DNA of 64,000 bases. Source: BM520 sp964474455 (GTDB taxonomy: Bacteria; Bacteroidota; Bacteroidia; Bacteroidales; BM520). A program made the translations under genes and the position numbers. Positions 8,700 to 19,000 of this stretch are shown here, piece by piece. The notes under the pieces were generated by a model that did no database searches, had not been told where the DNA came from, and saw nothing but the letters and a program-made list of their open reading frames with translations. The first letter of the stretch is position 1; every line of letters begins with the position of its first letter. The DNA lies in the NCBI GenBank assembly GCA_964474455.1, contig CAYYSU010000006.1, positions 16,907 through 80,906 of the forward strand. Direction: 5' to 3'.

Positions 8700-9670
8700 T
8701 TTTCTATTGGTATTATTATTACTTCATAATTATAGGAAGTAATCTCATTGAATAACACAACGTTTTCAACTTTAACAGAGAATGTGTTGTCATCGTCATT
8801 ATTAATACAAATACTCGGAATCCAATTGATGGAATTATCTCCAATGATTGGATCTCCCGGGCCGGAAGTATGCGTTATTTCACACTGAACTTCATTTCCA
8901 TTTTGATCTTTCATTACAACAGAAGCATCATGAAAGTTTGCATTAGGAACCGATAAGGACCAGAATTTATATATTAAAGGTATAGGAGTATACCCCGGAG
9001 GCGGGTATGCGATGAAGTCGGGGAGGTCTTCAGGCTGCGGATTTCCATTGTTTCCTCCAACCCAGATGGCATTAGCCTGAGAAGTGGATCCATGTCCCAT
9101 GGTCTTAGCCCTGGAAAAGAGTAACCAACGTCTGTGTCCAAGGGTTAAATTACCTGAATTTTCGTCCTGAATATATTTGTCAACAGCGTTAGTAGTATGA
9201 ATGGGCGAATGCTCTGTTCCAAAACCAATGTTGCTGTTTTTTGCTGCTTCATGACCATCGATAGTCCAGCAGTGCCAGTTTGTTGGTGGATCGTGGGAGA
9301 GACTACTATTGGCATGAAACATTAGTGCCGCTTGCTGACATTTTTCGTTAAGATCATCATCAAAAACCACATCTCCTGAAAGACCACAAATCACACGGTA
9401 GAAGTTTATCCTTGCAAGAACTTTGTTGTGAACACTTTCGGGTAAGGTACCCGCATTGCAATCCTGCCACGACCCATCCCATTGTGGGTCAGTTATTTCT
9501 GTTGCAAGATAGATGTTTTCCCAGGCCAACAGAACCTCATCACGTGATAAGACGGGATGTCCGGTAATGTTATTAACTTCTGGTGTTTCATTATTAGGAT
9601 CACATGAAACGAGGATTAATAACAGAAAAATTATAAATTTACATTTTTGAAGAGCTATTTTCATGAGCAT
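8696..9670 (-). CDS. CAP-domain (SCP/PR-1-like) lipoprotein
   Basis: A 324-residue lipoprotein. The signal peptide ends in a lipobox-like LLILVSC (Cys23 from the first Met, or Cys21 if MKIALQK is the start). Residues ~85-200 look like a CAP domain: RINFYRVICGL, NEKCQQAALMFHANSSLSHDP and GHRRWLLFSRAKTMGHG, which contribute the typical His/Glu cavity residues. The C-terminal ~120 residues are beta-rich and unassigned. CAP proteins are secreted and structurally diverse, with no single reaction. The gene overlaps proline dehydrogenase by 4 bases. A TATCTTTG -7 element lies at 9684-9691 on the minus strand. Confidence 0.78.
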   Translation of the reverse strand: MLMKIALQKCKFIIFLLLILVSCDPNNETPEVNNITGHPVLSRDEVLLAWENIYLATEITDPQWDGSWQDCNAGTLPESVHNKVLARINFYRVICGLSGDVVFDDDLNEKCQQAALMFHANSSLSHDPPTNWHCWTIDGHEAAKNSNIGFGTEHSPIHTTNAVDKYIQDENSGNLTLGHRRWLLFSRAKTMGHGSTSQANAIWVGGNNGNPQPEDLPDFIAYPPPGYTPIPLIYKFWSLSVPNANFHDASVVMKDQNGNEVQCEITHTSGPGDPIIGDNSINWIPSICINNDDDNTFSVKVENVVLFNEITSYNYEVIIIPIEK

Positions 9671-9710
9671 AGTATTTAATTAACAAAGATAATTATATTT
9701 ATTTCAGTTT

Positions 9711-10775
9711 ATGTCGAATAACGTTTTACCGGAAGAGATAATAATTACCGATTCTAAAAATCTTGCAGATAGCATTAATGTTAGCATCTACGATAAGGTT
9801 TTTGTTTTGGTGGATACCAATACGGAGAAATATTGCCTTCCTGTGCTGGAAGAGTCTGCTGTTTTACCTGAATCTCGTATCGAGATATGTGTTCCGGCAG
9901 GAGAGGAGTATAAATCCCTTTCGTACTGCGAGCATATCTGGGATGTGATGATACAACATGAAGCCAGCAGGAGTTCGTGTTTAGTAATTGTTGGCGGCGG
10001 CGTAGTTTGTGACATGGGTGCTCTGGCTGCTTCACTGCTTAAAAGAGGTATGGATTATTATCTCTTCCCCACAACACTTCTTGCTCAGGTTGATGCTTCC
10101 GTGGGTGGTAAAGCAGCAGTGAACTATAAGGGATATAAAAATCAAATAGGGTGTTTTAGCAGCCCTAAAGAGGTGATAATAAATCCTGATTTCCTTAAAA
10201 CGTTACCCCAACGACACCTGAATTCAGGGTTTTTTGAAATGTTGAAGCATGGTATTATTTCCGATGATAATCATTTTGCAGATCTTCTGGCAGTTAAGCC
10301 CATTAATGCCAATACCATATCCCCTTTTATATGGCCCTCGCTTCAATTAAAAATCGCTGTTGTTCAGGATGATCCATACGAACACAACCTTCGTAAAGCG
10401 CTGAATTTTGGGCATACCATAGGTCATGCCTTGGAGGCTTTTTCTTTAAAAAATAATTCGGAAAATTATCTCTTGCATGGCGAAGCTGTTGCTTTAGGAA
10501 TGATAGCAGAGATGTTTATAGCGGAAAAAATCTTTGATATCAGTAATAATATCCGGGAGAAACTACAGGCGAAAACAGCTACTATGTTTGAGTGGAAATT
10601 TTCAACTGACCATATCCCGGAGATATTGAGATTTATAGCTCAAGATAAGAAAAATCGCAATGGAATCGTGATGATGTCACTTCCGGTAAATGATGAAATC
10701 GCCCTTAATGTTGCGGTGGAAGAACGACTTATCACTGAATCAATGGAATATCTTTTAAAATGGCTTAATAAATAG
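9711..10775 (+). CDS. aroB: 3-dehydroquinate synthase
   Basis: A 354-residue enzyme that converts DAHP to 3-dehydroquinate in the shikimate pathway. The NAD-binding loop is GGGVVCDMG (95-103), followed by DASVGGKAAVNY (129-139). The zinc ligands are Glu176 (FFEMLKHG), His235 (FGHTIGHA) and His256 (LHGEAV). The length is normal. It is followed directly by aroA, so these form a two-gene aromatic amino acid unit. The upstream gene is divergent. Confidence 0.96.
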   Translation: MSNNVLPEEIIITDSKNLADSINVSIYDKVFVLVDTNTEKYCLPVLEESAVLPESRIEICVPAGEEYKSLSYCEHIWDVMIQHEASRSSCLVIVGGGVVCDMGALAASLLKRGMDYYLFPTTLLAQVDASVGGKAAVNYKGYKNQIGCFSSPKEVIINPDFLKTLPQRHLNSGFFEMLKHGIISDDNHFADLLAVKPINANTISPFIWPSLQLKIAVVQDDPYEHNLRKALNFGHTIGHALEAFSLKNNSENYLLHGEAVALGMIAEMFIAEKIFDISNNIREKLQAKTATMFEWKFSTDHIPEILRFIAQDKKNRNGIVMMSLPVNDEIALNVAVEERLITESMEYLLKWLNK

Positions 10776-12038
10776 GTGGTTATGAATACAAGTATAAGAG
10801 TAATAGCTCCCCGGCGCCCCATAAAAGGTGATGTGTATCTTCCGGTAAGTAAGAGTATGGCCAACAGAGTTCTTATGTTAAAGGCCTATGCCGGAGAGAT
10901 GATTCATGACCCCTGTGAAGGCGATGCCGGAGATACCTATCTGTTGAAAAAGCATCTGGCAAAAATATCAGCCTGCCCAAAAGGAGAAGGTTTGATTTTG
11001 GATTGTGAAAATGCCGGTACTACGTTGCGTTTCCTGACCTCTTTTTTGGCCGCCAGAGAGGGGCAGTGGATCATTACCGGCTCCAAAAGAATGAAGGAGC
11101 GCCCTGTGGAACCTCTTGTGGCCGCTCTGAGAAAAATGGATGCCGATATAGAATATCTGGAGAGAGATGGTTTCCCGCCATTAAAAATAAAGGGTAAAAA
11201 ATTATCGTCAAAAAAAGTTGTTGTTGATACCTCTGTGAGCTCACAATTTGTCTCCTCTTTACTGATGCTGGCACCAGTATTGGAAAACGGCCTTGTGCTG
11301 GAGCGTTCCGGAGAAAATGTGTCGGCGTCATATACCACCATGACCATAAAACTTCTTGAGCAGGCCTCCATAAAAGTAACTCAAAACGATAATATAATAA
11401 ATGTTACCAATGGTAATATAGAAACAGAAAGTTTTATGGCTGAACGCGACTGGTCTTCAGCAGCTTTCTGGTATTCTCTTGTTGCATTATCACAGAAAGG
11501 AACGTTGCTGATAAATGACCTTGGAGACCCCCGTAACTCCATACAAGGTGATGCTATTGTAGCTGATATTTTCAGGAGTCTGGGTGTTTCAACAAATATT
11601 GTTGAGCAGGGGATTCTCTTGCGAAAGCAAATCCATGTCCCTGCCATGACACGATTCAGGATAAATATGAAATCTACCCCAGACCTTGTTCTTCCCGTGG
11701 TAACAGCATTATCAGGATTGGGTTATGGCGCTTTGATCTCCGGTATTGACCATCTTAAATATAAAGAATCAGACAGAATTAGAGCTGTTATTGCTGAACT
11801 GCGTGCACTTAGCGGTAATATCGACTACACTAACAATATGATTGTAATTCATCCATCAGATTTGCGAGTGCTACGGCCTGTCAATGTTTATGATGATCAT
11901 CGCATGGCCATGGCTTTCGCTCCCCTGGCAATGGTGTCAGGAGCAATAGAAATACGGGATCCTCAGGTTGTGGATAAATCGTATCCAGCATTTTGGGACA
12001 TGTTGGGGCGTTTGGGTTTTGTTATGAATATAAAATAG
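10776..12038 (+). CDS. aroA: 3-phosphoshikimate 1-carboxyvinyltransferase (EPSP synthase)
   Basis: A ~420-residue enzyme that joins phosphoenolpyruvate to shikimate-3-phosphate. Signatures: SKSMANRVLMLKAYA, NAGTTLRFLTSFLA, the SSQFVSSLLMLAP helix, LKYKESDRI and DDHRMAMAF. A GTG start sits immediately after the aroB stop, but ATG at 10782 (MNTSIRV) is the more likely start. The gap to aroB is 0-6 bases, so the genes are almost certainly co-translated. aroQ for the intermediate step lies elsewhere in this window at 43137. Confidence 0.95.
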   Translation: MVMNTSIRVIAPRRPIKGDVYLPVSKSMANRVLMLKAYAGEMIHDPCEGDAGDTYLLKKHLAKISACPKGEGLILDCENAGTTLRFLTSFLAAREGQWIITGSKRMKERPVEPLVAALRKMDADIEYLERDGFPPLKIKGKKLSSKKVVVDTSVSSQFVSSLLMLAPVLENGLVLERSGENVSASYTTMTIKLLEQASIKVTQNDNIINVTNGNIETESFMAERDWSSAAFWYSLVALSQKGTLLINDLGDPRNSIQGDAIVADIFRSLGVSTNIVEQGILLRKQIHVPAMTRFRINMKSTPDLVLPVVTALSGLGYGALISGIDHLKYKESDRIRAVIAELRALSGNIDYTNNMIVIHPSDLRVLRPVNVYDDHRMAMAFAPLAMVSGAIEIRDPQVVDKSYPAFWDMLGRLGFVMNIK

Positions 12039-12063
12039 CTTTGAGCCATTAGTGGATTATTCT

Positions 12064-12071
12064 TATTTTTG
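12064..12071 (+). promoter_or_regulatory. putative -7 element for the LutA-like gene
   Basis: TATTTTTG matches TAnnTTTG and lies only 14 bases before the ATG, implying a very short leader. Confidence 0.4.
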
Positions 12072-12085
12072 CAAAAATTATTCTA

Positions 12086-12805
12086 ATGACCGTCAATATC
12101 TTTATCCCTTGCCTGATAGATCAGTTCTATCCTCAAACAGGATTGAACATGGTGAAAGTTTTGGCTAAAACAGGTGTCAAGGTAAATTATAGTTCGCAGC
12201 AAACATGCTGTGGGCAAAGTGCTTTTCTGAATGGATTCTGGGACGATGCCAAGAATACCGGGGAGAAATTTATTGCTGCTTTTAAAGATGAAAACTATAT
12301 CGTAGGTCCTTCCACCTCATGCGTGGCCTTTGTTCGTAATCATTATGATAAGCTGTTTTATAACTCAGGGCTTCATCTGGAATTCAAAAAAATGAAAAAC
12401 AGAATATACGATTTTTCTGATTTTGTGATTAACATCATGAAGATTGAAGATTTCGGTGCTTTTTTAGAGGAAAAAGCAGTGCTGCACTGCAACTGTTCCG
12501 GAGCAAACAGGTATGGAATATCTGGTCAACCTATGCGACTTCTTAAGAATGTTTCAGGCCTGGAACTTTTCTCTATTACTGATGGCGATGGCTGCTGTGG
12601 TTATCAGGGCATGGGACCCGGACAGTTGGATGAGATTACTGAACGACTGCTTAAGAGTTATTGTCACAGAGTGATGGATGCAGGAGCCGATACCATAATC
12701 GTTCTCGATGGTTCTTGTATGCTCAACTTTAACACTTATATCCAGAAACAGAAACTTCCGCTTAAAGTATTGCATATTGTGGATGTATTGGCCTCAGGCT
12801 ATTGA
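12086..12805 (+). CDS. LutA/YkgE-like cysteine-rich (Fe-S) oxidoreductase subunit
   Basis: A 239-residue protein with two CCG-type cysteine-rich domains. The first has IPCLIDQFYPQTG and QQTCCGQSAF; the second has LHCNCSGANRYG and GDGCCGYQG. Such domains bind a 4Fe-4S-related cluster in LutA, GlpC and HdrB-like proteins. LutA with LutB and LutC oxidises L-lactate, but lutB and lutC are not adjacent, so this copy is an orphan here and its partner is unknown. The usual histidine after the second-domain cysteine (H..CH) is replaced (HCNCSG). Cytoplasmic, no signal peptide. Confidence 0.8.
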   Translation: MTVNIFIPCLIDQFYPQTGLNMVKVLAKTGVKVNYSSQQTCCGQSAFLNGFWDDAKNTGEKFIAAFKDENYIVGPSTSCVAFVRNHYDKLFYNSGLHLEFKKMKNRIYDFSDFVINIMKIEDFGAFLEEKAVLHCNCSGANRYGISGQPMRLLKNVSGLELFSITDGDGCCGYQGMGPGQLDEITERLLKSYCHRVMDAGADTIIVLDGSCMLNFNTYIQKQKLPLKVLHIVDVLASGY

Positions 12806-12833
12806 TTTTTTATCATTAGTTGTTTATTTCTGT

Positions 12834-12841
12834 TACTTTTG
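12834..12841 (+). promoter_or_regulatory. possible -7 element for the T9SS cargo cluster
   Basis: TACTTTTG fits TAnnTTTG, ~130 bases before the first cargo gene. A second, weaker TATTTTTA lies a few bases before the ATG at 12974. Confidence 0.3.
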
Positions 12842-12973
12842 CACTCTTTTTTGATGTTTCAGTGTCATATAATTTATAATTGTTTTTCTATCTTTATAGA
12901 TTAATGAACAATATTTTTTTAATAACTTCATTGAGATACTAGTTGAAAAAAGAATAGATTATCTATTTTTACA

Positions 12974-15919
12974 ATGCATAAATGGAATCAGTTTATTATG
13001 GTGAGGCAAATTTCAATATTTGTATTTTTTTCTTTTTTTCTGTTTAGTGTTGTTCCGGCATCAGGTCAGATAAGTGCCGGTGATGATAAGCAGATATGCT
13101 CCGGTGAAACGGTGTGGCTGGCAGCCACAGTAGAAGAGACCTTTGCCACACATATAGTCTTTGGTGATGATACCGTTGCCGGTCCTTATCCCATTGGTTT
13201 TGAGTTTGAGTTTTATGGTGAAGAGTACACTGAGTTTTACATTAGTGATAATGGCTGGATATCTTTCTCTTTGCCTTCACCAAACAATAACAGTTGGAAT
13301 GGTGGGCAGAGCCCGCGAGTGTTACCCGATGACTCCGATTTTGTTCCAAAAAATTGTATCATGGGCGCTTGGCAGGACTGGTCGCCGGCTTTTAGTGGCA
13401 GGGTAGGTTATGAGTTAAAAGGAACGAAACCCCAACGAAAAATGATAGTTAGTTATTGCCAGGTCGCTGCTTATCATTGTTTCGAGATGACAGGTACTTT
13501 CCAAATCGTTCTCTATGAGGGCTCTAATTATATAGATGTGAACCTTAACACCAAGCCATACTGCCCAGCATGGTACGACGGAAAAGCAGTACTGGGTATT
13601 CACAATATCGATGGCACTGAGGCCTGCGTTGCTGAAGATCGTAATGCTACACAATGGACTGCCAGTGAGGAATCGTGGCGATTCAAACCCTCTGAAGATA
13701 GCTATGACCTGGTACAATTATCAAATTATATCCCGGTTTTAAGTGGTACCCTCAGCCCTGTTGCATGGTATTTTGATGATGTGGCTCCAGAAAATTATAT
13801 CGGCACTGCCGACTCCATCAGAGTCTCCCCATCTAACACTACTGTTTATGTGGCATCGGTAACCTTATGTGGCGATATGGTGTTTAAAGATGACGTGGAG
13901 GTTACTGTCCGACCTCTGCCAATTGCCGATGCAGGACGAGATACCACGATTTTTGCTAAAACTCAAGCATACCTGGATGGCTCTGCCAGTCAGTGCCTTA
14001 ATGGCGGATGTACATACTCATGGACACCAGTGGATAAAATCGATGATGACCCTTATCTGAAAAAGCCAACTACTATCCCTCTCTCTTTTACTACAGCTTA
14101 TTATCTTACCCTGGAAGACCAATATGGCTGCATGAGCGACTCGGATCGCGTAGTTGTTAATGTGATTAATGGGCCTTTAAGTATTCTGACAATTGCCGAC
14201 CCCGCCGCTATATGCCGTGGGGAAAGTGTTACCATTACCGCAATTGGAGGTGGGGGTCAACGCCCTTACTATTATGCCTGGTCGTCAGAGCCTACCGGAA
14301 CAAACTCTTCCGATAGCTCTATTGTTGTCTCGCCTGAGGATACAACAAAATATTATATTACACTTACTGCAGATGATGGAGAAACGGTGAGTGATTCTAT
14401 CGTTGTTGAGGTACTTAATCCTGAACCTCTTGTTACGGGGCAGAATATTGTATGCGAAAATGAGAACGATATCCTCTATTCCTCACCGATACATGGTGAA
14501 AACACATATTCCTGGAGCGTTGAAGGTGGGTCTATAATAAATTCAAATACTGATAATATTGTTTATGTTACATGGAGAAATTCAGGAACAGGGAAGGTGA
14601 CTCTTCAGGAAACCCTGCCTCCTCCACATAGCTGTGTCTCATTTGCTACCATGGAGGTGCAAATTCTGGAAAGACCCAAGCCTTTGGTAACAGGTCGGGA
14701 GATAGTATGCGAAAACGAGAAGAGTGTGGTATATAGTACCGACGAGTTTAGTGATAGAGATTATAACTGGATTGCAGATGGCGGAGTGATTAATGGTGCC
14801 ACCCCATATTTATCGCAAATCTCTATCGACTGGGGAGCTGCAGGAGAAGGAGGAGTTAGTGTGACAGAACAATTAACCATTCACCCTGCTTGCAAGTCGT
14901 CCAGAACCCTTGATGTGAGTATCTTGCCTGGGCCACACCCCCAGATATCAGGTCCACAGGAAGCGTGTGCAGGTGATAGTGAAATCACCTACACAGCAAA
15001 CGCTGAAACCGGAATTACCAATAGGTGGGGTACATTAAGTAATGGAAGAATAACCGGAAGTACAGATCCTAATAATGTGTATGTTACATGGGATATTGCA
15101 GGAAAAGGAAATCTATTTCTTGAACAGACAGTAAACTATTCAGGATGCAGCGCCGTATCCGATACATTTCGGGTAGAGATACACCCCAGGCCTGTATTAT
15201 CCATTTCCCCTGAGAATCTTTCGGTATGTGAGTTTGAGGAGGTTGAACTGGAGGTCTCAGGTTCTGATACCCTCCTGTGGTATCCTTCTGACGGGTTGTT
15301 GTCAAATGATGAAAAAATTATTTCATTTATCGCCAACGAAGACATAGTTTATCATGTAATAGGTACAAATGGGTATGGCTGCAAGGATACCACTGAGGCT
15401 GCCGTTTCAGTGACTCCGGTCCCTGTGGTTGACCTTGGCGGTGACAGATATATCAGAGAAAATGAATCGGTTGTACTGACAGCCGGATCGGGTGGTGACT
15501 ATTATCAATGGCAGGATGGATCTACAGGTGTTCAATTTACAGCATACTCTGGTGGCGAATATTATGTAACTGTTGAAAAAAATGGCTGCTTTGCAGCAGA
15601 TACTGTTGTCATATCCCCAACAATGGGGGCTATACCTATCCCCTCAGCTTTTACTCCCAACAACGACGGACTAAATGATGTATTCTGCCTTTTCGGACAG
15701 CTGGATAAGGTGGCGCAATTCTCCATGCGCATCTTCGCCAGAAACGGACAACTTGTTTACTCCTCAAATGATGTTTATGAAGGGTGGAATGGTGATGATC
15801 TTAATGGTAACCCACTTCCTGCCGGTACCTATATCTACTCTGTTGAACTTTTAGAACAAGGGGATCCTTTCGGTCAGGGTATCATTGTAAAAAAAGGAAC
15901 AGTGACTCTTCTTAGATAA
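12974..15919 (+). CDS. large secreted protein with gliding-motility-type C-terminal domain (T9SS type B cargo)
   Basis: A 981-residue secreted protein. It has an N-terminal signal peptide (hydrophobic FVFFSFFLFSVV, cleavage near ASGQ); MVRQIS, eight codons in, may be the real start. The middle contains several PKD/Ig-like beta-sandwich repeats, for example the segment beginning PIADAGRDTTI and two nearly parallel repeats opening with VTGQNIVCENEN and VTGREIVCENEK. Residues ~885-981 are a CHU_C/type B sorting domain (SAFTPNNDGLNDVF ... AGTYIYSVEL ... GTVTLLR). T9SS recognises this for export and surface attachment. First of four cargo genes in tandem. The binding partner is unknown. Confidence 0.88.
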   Translation: MHKWNQFIMVRQISIFVFFSFFLFSVVPASGQISAGDDKQICSGETVWLAATVEETFATHIVFGDDTVAGPYPIGFEFEFYGEEYTEFYISDNGWISFSLPSPNNNSWNGGQSPRVLPDDSDFVPKNCIMGAWQDWSPAFSGRVGYELKGTKPQRKMIVSYCQVAAYHCFEMTGTFQIVLYEGSNYIDVNLNTKPYCPAWYDGKAVLGIHNIDGTEACVAEDRNATQWTASEESWRFKPSEDSYDLVQLSNYIPVLSGTLSPVAWYFDDVAPENYIGTADSIRVSPSNTTVYVASVTLCGDMVFKDDVEVTVRPLPIADAGRDTTIFAKTQAYLDGSASQCLNGGCTYSWTPVDKIDDDPYLKKPTTIPLSFTTAYYLTLEDQYGCMSDSDRVVVNVINGPLSILTIADPAAICRGESVTITAIGGGGQRPYYYAWSSEPTGTNSSDSSIVVSPEDTTKYYITLTADDGETVSDSIVVEVLNPEPLVTGQNIVCENENDILYSSPIHGENTYSWSVEGGSIINSNTDNIVYVTWRNSGTGKVTLQETLPPPHSCVSFATMEVQILERPKPLVTGREIVCENEKSVVYSTDEFSDRDYNWIADGGVINGATPYLSQISIDWGAAGEGGVSVTEQLTIHPACKSSRTLDVSILPGPHPQISGPQEACAGDSEITYTANAETGITNRWGTLSNGRITGSTDPNNVYVTWDIAGKGNLFLEQTVNYSGCSAVSDTFRVEIHPRPVLSISPENLSVCEFEEVELEVSGSDTLLWYPSDGLLSNDEKIISFIANEDIVYHVIGTNGYGCKDTTEAAVSVTPVPVVDLGGDRYIRENESVVLTAGSGGDYYQWQDGSTGVQFTAYSGGEYYVTVEKNGCFAADTVVISPTMGAIPIPSAFTPNNDGLNDVFCLFGQLDKVAQFSMRIFARNGQLVYSSNDVYEGWNGDDLNGNPLPAGTYIYSVELLEQGDPFGQGIIVKKGTVTLLR

Positions 15920-16079
15920 TTCCTTATTTTTTACAAACGATTGTTATTATCATACTTGCGCTGTTTTTACTCCTGAAATGATTTACTATGTTGAGGGAAT
16001 ATTGAGACAATTATTACCAGTTGTTGAAATTTTTTCTATCTTCACGCACCGAAGTATACAGGGTTAAAATTCGGTTATT

Positions 16080-19000
16080 ATGAGCATTATGAAGTACATT
16101 TTTTCGATTTTACTATTTACTCTTTCATCCATGTTTATGTCAGCACAGATTATATCACAGCAATCTGTTGATGGCCTTGATATTCAGTCTTGTAAGTCTG
16201 AGTATGTGTATGAAGGAAGTGAGACAACAAATCAGTTTTTTGAGGTATTGGTATCATTGGAGCCGGTATCTCAGTATTATGAACAGACTTTTTTCCTAAA
16301 TCGTTTGCTTAAAGCAGAAGGATTCTATTTTCAAGAGTTTAAGGAAGATGATTTGGTGTCATTCTACGTCTCCAGAGAGCTGTTTTCTCAGATTCCTGTG
16401 GTACTGGTGCATGAATTTTTTGATGAGGCCAATGCTAACCAGATTTTTCTGACTCTGGAGCAGAAGAATGAATTTCTCTCCATGTTTAACCTTAGCCTTC
16501 CCGGCAAAGACTGGTCTCGTGTGTCAGGATATCGTGTCGTTCAGGGGCCAACAGATAATGCCCTTTGTGAAGATGCTATACCCTTTTGTACAGGTACAAA
16601 CTATACTTTTCCCGCCGGTGTTAACTCAGGAAACGGTCAAACAGGCCCATACTACGACTGTCTTGGCTCTACTCCAAACCCGGCATGGTATTACATGAAA
16701 ATTCTCGATCCCGGTAGTATTAATATTTATATGTATAGTACGCCCTCCAAAGATATCGATTTTTGTTGCTGGGGTCCTTTTGACGACCCCTACGATGCCT
16801 GTTCTCAATTGACAGCTAGTAAGGTTGTTTCTTGTAGCTACTCCCCGAGTTCATCAGAAACCTGTAACATCCCCAATGGCCAGACCGGGGAGTACTATAT
16901 CCTTATTATTACAAACTATAGTAACAAAGCATGTAATATTAACTTCTCACAAACCGGAGGAACAGGAACTACTGACTGTACTATTCTTCCTCCCGAAGCC
17001 AGCAGTAACAGCCCCGTTTGTGAAGGTGATAACATAGAACTTTATGCCGCATCACAGAATGGTGCTTCTTACCATTGGATCGGGCCTCAGGGCTTCAACT
17101 CCACTGAGCAAAATCCTGTTATTGAAAATGTAACACAGCAAAATTCCGGACCATATACCCTCACTATTACCCAGGCTGCAGGATCCAGTGATACTACCAT
17201 TATGGTTTATGTAAAACAACACCCCACAGGGAATATTTATGGTAACGACGAAATATGTAAGGGCGACGAAGCATATCTCTTCTTTGATCTTACCGGAGCT
17301 ACTCCATGGAATATAAAATATACCGACGGGCAGAATATATATGAGGAGACAACATTTCTTAATGAATATTCCATTAAAGTATCTCCAGCCACAAGCTCTA
17401 CATTTACCCTTGTGGAGGTAAAAGATAAATTTTGTTATGCCGAAGAGATGACTGGTGAGGCCGTGGTGGATATACATCCTGAAATAACAACTTTTAATCT
17501 GGAAGCAATATGTAACGAGGCTTTTACTCACTATACCGTCTCCTTCCTGCTTTCAGGTGGAACCCAGGGGACGTATCAAGTGACTCCTCCAGGCACAATT
17601 ACTCCCGGCGCCACGGCAGATATCTTTACAAGTGACCCCATTGAAGAAGGAACTCCTTTTAGCTTCTCTATCGTTGATGATTTCGACTGTGATCCTGTAA
17701 TTGTAAGTGGTGTTAAAGCGTGCGACTGCCCGGCATACGGCTCCATAGTGGGTGAAGATACTATTTGTAGCGGCCAGAGTACGGATATTGTGATCGACCT
17801 TGCAGGAGACGCTCCATGGACTGTTAAATATACTGCCAATGGTGGCGAACCTGTTATTATTGATAATATTACAGAAACACCATATTATCTTACGGTTAAC
17901 CCTTTAGAAACTACTGAGTATAAACTTACTTATGTGGGTGATATCTACTGTGATGGTACTGCCGTGGGGAGCGCTACTGTCTATGTGTTTCCGCAGCCGA
18001 CATCAATATATTCTTATGAAGGTATATGTGAATCTGAGGAAACGACATTCCTGAATGATGCTTCAATTCCTAATCCGGGAAATATTATTTCATACCATTG
18101 GGATTTTGATGATAATGGAGCCTCCAGCACAGAAGAAAACCCCATCTATACTTTCTCTGCTTATGGTGATTTTGATGTCTCCCTCTCCGTAACAAGTGAT
18201 GAGGGATGTGTTGATACATACACCGAAACGATCTCTGTGGCGCAACGTGTGGAGCCCGATGCAGGAGAAGATCAGTTGATTACCTATGGTACTGTTACTA
18301 CTCTTGAAGGCTCTGTCTCCGGTGGTAGTGGCGACTACTCATATCAGTGGCAGCCTTCATACCTGGTGATTGATCCCAATAACCTATCTACCCAGACAGA
18401 AAATCTTTACGATGAACAAACCTTCTTTTTAATTGCTACCGATAATGTGTCAGGTTGTGTGGGTGAGAATGGTGTACATATTGAACTGGATGGATATCCT
18501 CTGAGTTCTGAACCGGAATCAAACCCTCCCCAGGCATGTTATGGCCAGGGAATTCAACTCAAGGCCAATGCCTTCGGTGGAACAGAGTCGTACACTTATA
18601 GCTGGACTTCTGATCCGCAAGGATATAACTTTGAAATCGCTGACCCCGCAATACCTTCACTTACGCAGTCAACCACGTTTACATTAACTGTAAACGATGG
18701 TTTTAATGATTTTCAGAAATCCATTTATGTGCCGGTGAATCCTAACCCAGTGATCTCTGCCGGTGAGGACTTTGCTATTGACCATGGTTATGTGGCAGAA
18801 TTGCACTGTGAGACAATAGATGGTGGATCTTCATTTAATTTCTACTGGGATCCGGAAGAAAAAATTGCCACTAGCCCCTACATGCAATCTCCAACCACAA
18901 CAAACCTGAATGAGAGTACCAATTTTAAGGTTACGGCAACAAACGAATTTGGTTGTGCTACTGATGATAATATCTTTGTTACAGTAGAGGGAGGTCCGTT

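Noticed and set aside
12086..12805. lutABC lactate oxidation operon
   Set aside because: No lutB or lutC follows; the next gene is a T9SS cargo protein.
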